From assembly GCA_944474755.1 (NCBI GenBank), contig OX104115.1, positions 66,012,605 through 66,076,604 on the forward strand: DNA of 64,000 nucleotides, written 5' to 3'. A program made the translations under genes and the position numbers. Within the stretch, counting starts at the first letter, position 1; each line of letters opens with the position of its first letter. Positions 11,565 through 22,900 of the stretch are shown piece after piece. The notes below the pieces were generated by a model. That model ran no database searches. It had not been told where the DNA came from and saw only the letters and a list, made by a program, of their open reading frames with translations. This stretch comes from Limnoperna fortunei. Its lineage: Eukaryota > Mollusca > Bivalvia > Mytilida > Modiolidae.

Positions 11565-11790
11565 ATCGGCCGAAATCGACCCTTTGGCAGCGAAAGGTAA
11601 CGTCAAGCGGCCAAATCGGCCCTCTGGCAGTGAAAGGTATAGAACGAATAATCGTACCCTCGCTGTTTTGTTAATCCGACAAATCACAAAACTAACTTCG
11701 GGTTATAACGGCAGTAAAATTCGGCCTATGAAAGGTATAACGTCAATCGGCCCAAATCGACCATTTGGCAGTATAAGGGTTAATCACATG
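11565..11790. repeat. degenerate tandem repeat, CGGCC-containing unit
   Basis: About three diverged repeats share 'cggccgaaatcgaccctttg', 'ggcagcgaaaggta' and 'taacgtcaa'. Local GC is higher than in the surroundings. An unrelated stretch (about 11645-11715) splits units two and three. Reading frames across it look like by-products of the repeat. Confidence 0.6.
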
Positions 11791-12162
11791 ACTGCACAGG
11801 TGTGTAAGGTAATTGTCATACCTGACTGAACACTATATTCCACAGTTAATTAATAAACGTGAAATATATAAATGGCAACACAAAATGCATTTAAACGTCA
11901 CAAGAGGTTTACGACGTCACAGCTGAATTTTTTTTTTAAAGTCCTTATTAAAATAAAACTCATAAATAAGACATATCGAGGCACGTTTTATTAAAATATT
12001 CAAAAAATGTTTTGTTGAAGCGTATTTTGTCCACCGTACATTGCAAATTTGAAAGGATTTCTTTACTGTAAATGTTCATCATGAAAATGGCAGCTAGAAA
12101 ATCATGGCCTATATGGTCCGCCTGAATCGAAAAACACAGGATTTTGTCATATTAGTATTATA

Positions 12163-12227
12163 ATAATTCATTCAGAGTATAATGTTGTACTCATTTACAC
12201 ATGGGCTGGGCTTTATTTTCATATTTT
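12163..12227 (+). repeat. left copy of a 60-bp direct duplication
   Basis: Shares 'aattcat', 'atgttgtactcatttaca' and 'gggcttta' with 12546-12609. The two copies bracket a SINE but do not abut it, so they are not its target duplication. Confidence 0.65.
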
Positions 12228-12300
12228 CTACATCGCTATCGCTCGGTAAAAATAATTTTTTTAATAATGATAGTCACATATTGTGTAAAGTTGCAACAGA

Positions 12301-12531
12301 TGTGGCCTATGGATTGAGGTAGTTAGTCCGAATATTCATCACCGGCGTGTCAATACCGAGATTGCGAGTTCGAGCCTTAATTCGGACAGAGGTGTGCTCG
12401 CGACTCCTAACTCTGAATTGCAAGTTTTTCTGCCGAAGGTCTGGGTTACTTCTGGGTGCTCTCGCTTCCTACCCTCCCTAAAATGGACACTATGATATAG
12501 CTGAAAGTGGCGTCAAACCTCATTCAAACAG
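12301..12531 (+). repeat. tRNA-derived SINE, plus strand
   Basis: The head is diverged but keeps 'gcgagttcgagcc', a B-box-like segment. The body has 'ctgccgaaggtctgggtt' and the tail 'tatgatatagctgaaagtgg' followed by 'cgtcaaacctcattcaaaca'. Confidence 0.75.
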
Positions 12532-12545
12532 AAAAATATTAAAGA

Positions 12546-12609
12546 AATAATTCATGAGGGGTATGATGTTGTACTCATTTACAAATGCATGGGCTAGGCC
12601 TTTATATTT
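12546..12609 (+). repeat. right copy of a 60-bp direct duplication
   Basis: Diverged copy of 12163-12227, with the same order of 'aattcat', 'atgttgtactcatttaca' and 'gggct..ttta'. About 383 bp separates the starts of the two copies. Confidence 0.65.
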
Positions 12610-12879
12610 AAAAATAACAAATATTTGCTGTAAGTCAAGCATAGGTGTTACATTAAAATTTAGCGTGGTTAAAGTTATTTACAAGCGACAGACAGACAAT
12701 TTACATCAAAGCTAAAACCATTCACTCGGCACTATCTAAAATAAATCCAATTTTTCAATTATGACTTCCTATGTATCTGTATTCAAGTTCACCTAGCTGC
12801 ATGTGGAGTCTCACTTACGAATTTCTACGGTCCCATATGAAACGCCATGACTGCCTTATGTACAAAACGTTTACTGTAT

Positions 12880-13290
12880 GCGGTGCTCTAAACTTTACAT
12901 GCAGTGCATATGTATTTATGTGTGTTGCTTTCGTCTATATATGTGATGCTTTTTTCAATATGCGTAGTGCTTTCGTCTTTATATGACCTCTTATTTTATG
13001 AACTTTCGACTTAACATATGGTGCTTTTTTCTTTATATGTGGTGCTTATATTATAACTTTATATTTGGTGCTTATGTCTTTATATATGGTGCTTTTGACT
13101 TTATATGTGGTGCTTCTAACTTTATATGGTGCATATGCGGTGCTTTCGTCTGTATATGCTGGACTCATTACGTTATAAGTTGTGGTTTGAATTTAAGTTT
13201 ATATGTGTTGCATAGGTCTTAATGGGTGTTTTGTCCTTTTATGTGGTGCTTACGACTTTATATGCGGTGCTTACTACTTTGTGTGGTGAA
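12880..13290 (+). repeat. degenerate minisatellite, TTTATATGTGGTGCTT-type unit
   Basis: Units of roughly 20-30 bases built on 'tttatatgtggtgctt' plus a spacer such as 'tcgtc' or 'cgac' repeat more than ten times. Translation gives Cys/Phe/Gly-rich reading frames, which I attribute to the repeat and do not call genes. Confidence 0.7.
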
Positions 13291-14324
13291 GTTGACACGA
13301 TAAACGCTTCCCTAGTCTTGACCTTTAATCGCGATAAACACGTGATTTTATATATGAATTGTTTTCGTCATCATATGTTACACACGGTTATGTGGACAAT
13401 TTTATATAACTGGCTTTCGAGTAAAACACAAAGTGGATATTGTATAACTTTTGTCGTTCTTAATTTTAATTTCTTTCCTTTTTTCTTTCTTTCTACAAGA
13501 CTTTCTTAAACGTGCTTAATTTAGCGCTAAACTCAGTCCCGGCTTGGACCAGTATAACTAATATAACTGATTTATAGGTACAGGTTTTGACCTAAAATAA
13601 ACTTTACTAGATCGTCTGTCGAAACACTAATTTTTCTCAAACGAAACGTTAGTCAAACTGCATGTTGTGTATTCCTATGACCGCTGAAATCACTCGCAAC
13701 AATATTAATATATATCACTGTACACGTTATGAGTATTATTGTAATAATTTACTAAAATTAAATAAAGCAATTTGTTGGCTGTTTTTGTATAGCCACAAAT
13801 TTTTCATTCGTTACGTTTGTTTATGTGTAAAAACAGAACTAATTATAAATCTTTTTACAATAAACGCGTCATACCATTTTTTAATTGCCTATGAAGTAAA
13901 GCAATCTGACTTAGCATGTGATTTTTAACTGGCAATAGTGATGATGCGTCCATATTTAAACAAGTTGATGTATGCCAATCACAAAAAAACTCCCCCTTTT
14001 TGTTATTGTCGCTGTACAATCTCTTTTACTTCCTCTTGAGAAAGAATTAATTTTAATTAGATTGAATGTTGTACAGCTTAGATTGGGTACTAAACTGTAC
14101 AATATGTACGATTTTACGACTTTCACGTGTGTAGCTCAAGCTAAATAGAAATATTGCATTACTGTGTATATGATGAAATGTTTATTGTTTTATTCGTTGT
14201 AGCATAGTAAAAAACCATGTGAATGTGAAGTATCGTAAACGTAAACAATAAGTGTTTTTAAACAAAATCTCTAAAAAAAATGTAGTTAAGGGTCGCGGAT
14301 TACACAGCGTTATTCAATTGCATT
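13291..14324. other. intergenic, nothing recognised
   Basis: AT-rich sequence with no repeat family, gene or structure that I can support. Confidence 0.4.
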
Positions 14325-14525
14325 TTAGTACAAGGAATGTTTCCGGAGTGGAGACTCGACCCACAGAGCTGCTCAACGCGTCCCCAGTTAGAGAATAGCA
14401 GAGGCCCTTTCGTTGTGGCTGTAAGGTAATAATGCGGAAGGCCTAACCACAGACCATAGGGGTAACATGTTAAGAGAGCGTCTTGTTCCTCCGCTAATAA
14501 GACCCCATTTTGTTGTCTTCGAAAA
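14325..14525 (-). repeat. second dispersed repeat family, partial copy
   Basis: Reverse-orientation partial copy of the family seen best at 23160-23540. Shared landmarks are 'caacgcgtccccagtt', 'ataatgcgga' plus 'aggcctaacc', and 'agaccccattttgttg'. Confidence 0.6.
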
Positions 14526-15521
14526 AAATAGGATCAATACAATTTTTAAGGTCTTACCATGTTTAATACAAATACACCAAGTGGTAGTGTCAACAGGTGA
14601 GACATACTTTTAGTGTATATGCAAGTAAATGTACATGTTTTTTGGGTTTATAAGTGAAGACTTTAAAGACATAGTTAGATTTTATTTTGTAATGCCTTTT
14701 AAGCTATTTCAATGGTAGATAGTTTGTTAACTTTAAAGTTTTACTATGATCTTTTTAGAGCTCTTTGTTATTAGTTATTTCACTAGTTCTCTAAATAAAA
14801 TTACTTTTTTGCAAGATACATGAATATGTTATCCTTTATCAGTTGTCTTAAGTGTAAGTAAGATAATAAAACACCTTTCATGTGAGGCTTATTAATTGTT
14901 TTGTTGTATTGTCTAACTTGATAGGCCAGTGTATGTCAAAAAAGCACAGTAACTCGAGAGGTATAACATTCTGGAGAAATAAAACTGCAATAGTCCTGAC
15001 TTTGTACAGACATTTCTTTTCGGGTTGAACCAGGTGTAATGGTGCTAATTCACCCAACACAAATCCAGATGTTAAAACAAAGTCTCAATTATCCTAGATA
15101 TTTGATATAGACGTTTAATGAAAGAACCATGTTACATGTATATAAATTCGAACAGTCCTTGTCAGCTAATGGTATTTGACACAACACACAGGTTGCAAAA
15201 TCCACATCTACCTATAGATTCATGAAATAAATCTGGTTGTGTTTTCAGTTAATGATCTAACATTTGTAAAATTGAAACAATCATTGGTGAAAATTTATTC
15301 TTAAAAACAGAAATGTCTGAATTAGAAATACTTAAAAAAAATTAATATTACATATGATTTGTTATGATTATTAATAAACATATACATGTACTTGTATCAA
15401 AGTCAATAGATGGTTACAATGCTAATCTGCATTATATCAATAACTCAGTATTTTCCAGAATTATATTTAAACATTTCTTGTAATTGTCAATTCCATAACT
15501 TTCATCTGAATAAGTGATTTC
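14526..15521. other. intergenic, nothing recognised
   Basis: No coding region, repeat or structure that I can support. Confidence 0.4.
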
Positions 15522-16398
15522 TCATCTCAGTATTTCCCTACATTCCTCACTGATTGAATTTCTCATTGATTCGAGTATAGGACGACCACCTTTATCTGCA
15601 TTAGTTACATTAACATAGCCTTCTATTCCATATTCTTGTAAATCTGTTTCGGACAAAGGTAAACCTAAAGTGTTTTGCAGCTGTCCAGTTGTCTACAGAT
15701 TGAATAGGCGATGACCTAACAGTTCTTATTTTGTGACCACGCAGCCTGCCAAAAATCAAGTCTTAGATTTATTTCGTCCACATCTATACAATGTAATTCT
15801 GCTAAGTGAAGTGGATTAAGTGGGTCAAGTATTCCTTCATCTTCCATATGATAAAGCAATTTACAGAAATAACTTAATACACCCAAAAGTCTTTCAATAC
15901 GTTGGTTATGGGAGCTAGTACCTGTAATCATGCTGTCCTCCCCTCTTTCATCAAGCATAAAATCTGCAATGGATACGTTTTCAAGACCTTTGTGTTTGTT
16001 TGTTTGAATGTTGTTTAACGCCACTTTCAGCAATTTTTCAGCTATATCATGGTATCCAGTTTTTATTAGGGAGGAAGTCGGAATACCTGGAGAAAACCCC
16101 CGACCTTCGGTAGGAAAACTTGCAATCCTTGTCAAAGACCTTTGTGAGATCGGACACGTAATTGAAGTCCAAATTTGATAACCACAGAGAGAAGGCACTC
16201 TAAAACAGTCTTTGATGTGTTGTTGTCGCAACATTTCAAAAAGGTTACAAGAACCGTCTACTCACTAATATGAGAAAAATCGTATTTACTAAGATTATAT
16301 TTCGACATTCTACGATAAACAGTACGCTCTGATATTACTAGTATTTTTGGAATGTCAGCTATCTTAAACTCTTGGTCCAGTAGGCTTTGCAATATCAA
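15522..16398 (-). pseudogene. integrase-core / helix-turn-helix transposase-like gene, decayed
   Basis: Relic of a transposase-derived family with an N-terminal helix-turn-helix and an integrase-like core, often seen in fish and mollusc genomes. The HTH part (16398-16258) shows EFKIADIPKILVISERTVYRRM. The core shows VTFLKCCDNN, VRSHKGLENV, HNQRIERL and EDEGILDPLNPLHLAELH. The C-terminal part (about 15690-15522) is in another frame and ends SEECREILR-stop. The gene is broken by a stop after the HTH, loss of the central part that would hold the first catalytic acid, a SINE insertion at 15995-16134 and at least one frameshift near 15715. The usual Asp in the 'RSDKG' motif is His here. It cannot be a working enzyme. 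It lies just downstream of the CNBD2-like gene on the same strand. Confidence 0.78.
15995..16134 (-). repeat. truncated SINE inside the integrase pseudogene, 12-bp target duplication
   Basis: A 140-bp SINE lacking its tRNA-like head, inserted on the minus strand. AAGACCTTTGTG is repeated at 15983-15994 and 16135-16146. Removing the insert and one repeat restores continuity across the HKGLENV motif, so it landed in an already recognisable gene. Confidence 0.9.
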
Positions 16399-16458
16399 CT
16401 TAGGAATTTGTTCACATTAAAAATCTTTAGTTCCATCTGGTCAGTCACGAAAGGAAAA

Positions 16459-16580
16459 TATTCCTGCCGAAGGTCGGTGTATTACCGGGTACTACGGCTT
16501 CCTCTCCAAAAAAACTGGACGACAAGATACTACTTAAAATCGATAAACGCGAACCTAAACACCATGCAAACGAAACAATC
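16459..16580 (+). repeat. SINE body/tail fragment
   Basis: Plus-oriented fragment with 'ctgccgaaggtcggtgtatt', 'ccgggtactacggcttcc' and 'aaactggacga', then a diverged tail. It lies just past the CNBD2-like gene's likely polyadenylation signal. Confidence 0.65.
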
Positions 16581-16638
16581 CGACCACTTTGCATACTATT
16601 ACAAGAGTTAAATTATCAATAAAGACAGATTAAAAGTT

Positions 16639-16644
16639 TTTATT
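16639..16644 (-). terminator. candidate polyadenylation signal of the CNBD2-like gene
   Basis: TTTATT on the plus strand reads AATAAA on the gene strand, about 214 bases after the stop codon. It is the first canonical hexamer I see downstream; unconfirmed. Confidence 0.45.
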
Positions 16645-16857
16645 CAAGTAATAACAAACATATGTTGAGTAAAGCAGTGTATATATAAGCCGACATTATT
16701 ATTATGAGTTCGTACTGGACGGAACAATATAGCACCATTAAGTTTTTGATTTAATGCCTTTATATTCCTTGTACATGCTTTGCACATTGTGCCCAATAAA
16801 ATGATTAAAATACTTCAAGCAAGCTCTAGTTTGTGTACATTCTGTTTCCTAAAACTG

Positions 16858-16980
16858 TCACGTTCTGCTAGATGACAATCCACTAACCATTCGTTTCATC
16901 AACTCCGACTTGTACTGGTTCCATGTTTCAACTGTATAAAGACTATTTCTAGCCTCATCTGGATTCATGTACTCACGATG
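16858..16980 (-). CDS. CNBD2: CNBD2-like exon 21 (stop codon)
   Basis: 40 codons plus TGA at 16858-16860, residues 752-791. It encodes a helical C-terminus (YPTE-like region: VETWNQYKSELMKRMVSG) and ends SLSSSRT-like in Ser. Acceptor CTTTTTTAG. 3' UTR follows toward the AATAAA at 16639. Confidence 0.9.
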   Translation of the reverse strand, partial: HREYMNPDEARNSLYTVETWNQYKSELMKRMVSGLSSSRT

Positions 16981-19900
16981 CTAAAAAAGAATACAAAAGA
17001 AAAATAGTTATCGGTAATTTACGCTATAGAATTCACGAATCAAAGAGACTTATATGGTAATAATACAGGCATTTAATAAAGTAATATTTCTATTGAATTA
17101 TACTTAAGTTTGGTTTTTTTTAATTGGATTTAAAGGCAAAATTAGATGGAAAATAAATCTTAAAACTAGATTGTGAGATGGTATCCATCTCTGTGGGCCC
17201 CGCCGACATTAAGGTCACAGTTCACAGCCAAAGGTTATCAACCATGGTATGTGACACATCTCCTTATATTATCTACCAACTCACCAACTGTCAAAAGCCT
17301 ACCTCAAAAGGTAAAAAAGGTATAGCCCGGATACGATTAGTTTCGGACTGGCGGACAAACTGATCACTACAAGGCATCCGCCACTAAGTGGTGGGCCCTA
17401 AAGAAGAATTGCTAACACTACCTGACAAGATCTAATTAAAATAAATCATTGTTTAATTTACAACCCTTAAAGTACAAAAATGTTAAGATTTTGTCTGTTC
17501 TGTATTCTGGGTCATGATCTTCTGGGTGTTAGAATGGCCTTTCAATAAATGTGGGGTTTTTTTTGTTTGAATGATGTTAACACCACTTTCAGCAATTCTT
17601 CAGCTATGTCACAGACCCCAGATTTATATGGGAGGAAGCCGTAGTACACGGACTAAATTCCCGACCTTCGGTAGGAAAACAATCCTTATGAATTATGCTT
17701 GGTGTCGAGCACACCCTGCCAGCAGTGAGCCTCGAACTCGCAGCCTCAGTGTTGACAGGCATTTAATCAAAAATAGACTAACTACTTTAACCACTCGGCC
17801 ACCAAGCCCGTCCCCCGTTATATATTTACATGAATCATGATATTATGTTCTCGTACTTATTTAAACGTAATCAATTCCTTCTCAAACTTAAAACAATTCC
17901 GATAGATTAAGAACTATATGGCTGAACACAGAACTTCATTTTTCCTGTAAGAAGGTGGTTGCATAATTTTTATTGCCAACTGAGCATTTGTTCAGCTATA
18001 TCTAACAGAGAATATGGCTTATAGTGTTAACATTCAAACTTTGCACTACACCAGCATTATTTATTTTGTACAAAGGAATAACTATCCAGAATTACCATAT
18101 GTAACCCATAAGGACACATTATTCTTACTACTTTCCATGGCGGAAAAGGAACAAGTAACCAATTTTGACATCTTAATACAGTTTACCTGTTCGGCGATCA
18201 ATCCCACAGTCGATATAAATACATGTATATTGTTTAGTTGTTTGTTTGTGTTTTTAAGGAGGGGGTGGGGGTGGGGGATTAAAGAAATTTTAGCTATTGC
18301 TTAAGCTAATTTTGGCGACAGTAGATCATACAAAGAAAGCAGTAGATTCTGTTTCTAAAGGTAAAATGGCGCTTAAGAATGCAATATTCCGAATGTATTT
18401 TGAGAAAAATACAATATCTAATCAAGGTATGGTCGATAAAAATTCATAAATGTGACCAGAACATAGAATGAACATAGAATTTGTGAAATGTGGTATATAA
18501 AAAGAGTACACTTACCATTGTTTCTACTCTAAGCATCGTGTTATTTTTGGCATGAAGAAGAAAAAATCGTTTGCTGATTCTTATAACTTCTGCGCCATCA
18601 CTCATCTGTAAAATATTGCAATGGATTTATTGCAAAGTTTAAAAAGTGCGTTAGCAACGAGAAAACTTTGAAGACTTTTTGTGTGAAAAATCTAGTTTTT
18701 TAAAGACAATAGATGTATTATTTCCCGCAAATACATGTATGTATAAAAGTGTCAATGGCATGATAAAGTGGATATTTGTAACAAAAAACACAGTTGAAAG
18801 TTAAACAGTTTTAACTTATATTGACCATAACGCTGTGTTTTAAAAAATAGCGCTATGCTAACTAGAGCATCTTCTGCTTTAAAAAAATATTTTGAATAAA
18901 AATTCAATACAATACTAGAAGTATTATGATTTTTATTGAATTATGTTCTACTAAATAACAACAAAAATAAGCATTTTGCATTCATTCGTGACTTTGTTAT
19001 GTAGAATATTTAGAAAAGAGTTGTGCACGATAAACTAAATAGTGAACATCTGCAGACTTACTAAACAGACTCCTTTGGGTTCCGATGCCATGGTTGCATG
19101 CAAATGCTCCAAACCCTAAAAGCAATAATGGAATATTTACAACCTGGTTACTGGTTAATTTTGTGAAGAAAAACAAATTGTGGTATTTAAGACATGAAAA
19201 TAATTATTTTGTTAAGGATCAATTGACTGTCAATGAAACATTTAAAATATCATTCATATAAGTTTTTATAACAATAAAAAGGGTAAAACTGCACTGATTG
19301 GAATAATTTGGTGTATAACAGAATTAAGTTTTGTTTGTGTTAACCCTACGAATTCTTTAGCTATATAATAGCGTCTATTGTTCATTGGAAACAAAGGGGA
19401 GGAAGAGGGTACCGGATTACATAGTAGTAATACAAGACCAGCGGCAGTAAAACTTAAAGGTGAATTATATCACATCTCTTGAATGAAATAAGTCTCAAAC
19501 TCTCAAATCATTACGCAATAGATGTTTCGTGTAGTGTTCGATTGTTACAATCTTAATTTTGAAACCGTTCCTTGACTTTCGGTTCTCGTTGGTCGCTTGC
19601 TTTATTTGTTTATTTTTTACTTTTAAATATGAGTATTATTTTGATAATTTGCTTTAGTACAATTAATCATATCTGACTATCGTAGTGTTAGAAAAATATT
19701 GTGCTCCTGCGGTTCGTGTAAAGCCATTTGTTTTATTCTATTCCAAGCTGTATACATCAAAACAGTATAATTACCAACCTAAAACCATTAATGAACAATG
19801 TATTTAATAAGTGTAACTGCAACATTTGTTGTTTTGTTTGTTTGAATTTGGGTTTAAGACATTTGTCAGCTGTATCATAGCGTCTATGATTTATCGTAGA

Positions 19901-22900
19901 AGAAAGCTGTAGTACCTGTTGAGAATTCTCCATCTCAGACAGGAACACTGGCATTTGTCGCAATTTTAGGAAAGAGCCGATAACACATTGCCCAAAGTCA
20001 GACTGTTAATTATAAGCCAAATGGTCACGTGCCGTTAAATACCTATACCACTCGTCCCCGATTTACGTTATAATAAGTTTTATTACCTCCTCTGGTATTT
20101 CGTCTGGCAAGCCCTGAAACCGTCGGGATACAGAATCCAAGCCCTGTTATAGTGTTGTGAAAATCATAAATATCACACGGTGACAGAAAGTCATTCTTAT
20201 TCAAAATCCCTGTGCGTTTCATCATTTTTGTTAAACAAAAACTACGTTTAAAATTGTTTATTAGAAAACTATCATGCCGTTTTGTACACGTGTTAATGAA
20301 ATTAATTAGTGTAATCAAGAATCATCAGTAGCGCTCTAATAAAAAAATATTGGAAGGCATCAACATTAGATCATTGAATAGCTTGTACCACCAAAATTCA
20401 AAAGTTATACCAAATCGCTTGCATTGACACAATGGTGGCCAGTGTACAAATATTCATACACATGTTATAAAATTACATGTATAATGAACAAAATTATTTT
20501 CGAGGCCAAATGGGCTGATTAAAATGAAAATAAATATTTTTAGCATGTATATCAAACGCACAGGGGTGTTGAACATTGCAGTATTAGAAATACTTAGCAT
20601 CAAAATTGTTACAGTGTAATGCAAACACAAGCAGTGAAGCTGATGCTCAATTGTACAATTTCTACAAAGCAAAATAAACCGGAACATTTCTACAAGTATG
20701 AACACGGTGTTCATCACGACTACCACATTTTGCATATTTTAAATGTAATACTTAAAATGAAAAACCTGTACTAAAACAGTGATGTAAAGATTTAGATTAA
20801 ATACTACTTTATTCTATTTGCTGTTTCTAAAATATCAAATTTGATACTACAAGTTTTCATTAATTACTACAGTAAATTTTCACTTTACAATTTCACTTGA
20901 TATAATGTTTATGGGCACGTCATGCCCGTCAGGCCGTCCCTTGCAGTAAGATTTGTGATATTAGTCTGACACTCCACACTAAGAACACCTTGAATGTACG
21001 ATAACTTACAAAAATATCCCCACTTCGTAGTATATCTAATTGTAGGTGAGCCTTTCTAAATTGTGTATCCTTCTTCTGTCGCTTTGCATACACTGGATCA
21101 AAATCTGTTTTTTCCCGCGTTAGGTATGTTCCATGCGGTTTAAAGGAAGAATCCGTAATATTCAATCTGACAACAGCTGAATTCGATGGTGAACCATTTA
21201 AAATAGGTGGAAAAAGATTTTCTTTTTTATTTTCGTCATCGTTAATACCCTGACGGAATAAAAAAAGAAAATAATGCTAATCAAATAATTTATAATAAAC
21301 TTGGATAGTACAAGAATTCATTTTATATATGTGCTGTTATTGTGTTAGGAATACAAACTTTTTGACAAATATTTATCACCAAAAATACCATGGAAAATTT
21401 TACAGGTTGGCGTATTTAGATCAAATTCAGAAATTATTCTTCTTCGGAATATCAAATATTCTCGACCCTTGAACATTGGTATTCACAAAACTAAATCAAT
21501 CCGTTGTACCTTTATTTCCTAAACATATATCCAATCACTGTATGTTTTTTCAAGGAAACGACCAAACAGCAATAGTGCACAATACAAAGCCAGAATCAGA
21601 CAAACATACAAACAACACACACACATACACAAAAAGAACATTAAAGAAAGAAAGTGAGTAAACCGCCCCCCTCCCCCCCCAAAAAAAATAAAAATAAACG
21701 AGTGTGCTCGGGTGCTTCAGAAGAATAAGCAGCGCTTGCTACTTTTCTGGTAACATTACAATATACGTGTCACGAATATCGGATATAGATTTACCATCGT
21801 TGTCGTCATCAAGTGATTCGTATTAGAATCGATGACCTAAAGGTTTTAACCTATTCAAAGAGGGTATCAACATCCAGGTTCTCTCGGTTTTATGGCACAG
21901 TCCTCTAATCAAACGACTAACGAATGCTTAAAACCACAAGAAAATATTTAATTTTAATTTTACAGATAAGGTTTTATCTGCATTATTTTTATAAATACTC
22001 GATAGTTTTAATTTTGATGAAACCTGGTGACTATTTGCATTCAATTTATCCCAGCGAGTTTGAAATTACAGAAACCAGCAATACACTTAGATCGACCTCC
22101 TATTAAGACCTACTTCTGGATACAGATGGAAAATTACAAACTAGATTCTACGACAAACGTGATGACTTCAACTGTCCAATTGTCAATTTCCTGTTCATCG
22201 ATAGCAATATTCCAGCAGATTTTCTGGGCCGTTCACTGATGTCATAGGTAGTCTTCCCTATTCCTGGACTTAACGTTTTCTTAGATATGACAATAAGTAA
22301 ATCGACGGGTGTCAATTAAGGGCAGACACTGCTTACTCGTCCGCCATGGTTTTATTCGGTTCGGGTTAATCACTTAAATAATGTCTTGTTACTTGTGTTT
22401 CATCCTATTTTTCTGACTACTGAATATATATATTTTAGTTTAAATACATACAATTTGTAACATTACCTCAATACTGTCTGTTTGATTATTAGACGTAGTT
22501 TGATTAGGTATATCTTCTGTCACTAAAACTATATAAAAAAAAAATTGTATAATTTAAATACACGATTAGTCTTAGCCTATATCAGTCTTCTGTAACTGAA
22601 ACTATAAACATCATATTTTTTATAAATTCTTTTTCGGCTATGTACTGGAACTTACTTAAACACAGTTTTGCTCAATATAATCAGACTTATAAAAGAAGTA
22701 TAAGTTGCTCAATATGCAGTTTGAGTCAAGATAGGACTAAAAAGCAGAGGATATCAAGTTATGGGTAAAAATTCAAAAATCAGCATATAATACGAACACA
22801 TGACAAATATAAAGACGACAGAAAATGTGAATAGTGTGAGTTAACACCAATAAAAAAAAGAAAAATATATAAGCCACAAGAATCCTACTAAACTTTCTTG

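Noticed and set aside
11333..11829. Frames of 113 and 81 codons
   Set aside because: The first is a hydrophobic AT-driven frame and the second follows the CGGCC tandem repeat; no homology, start context or splice signals.
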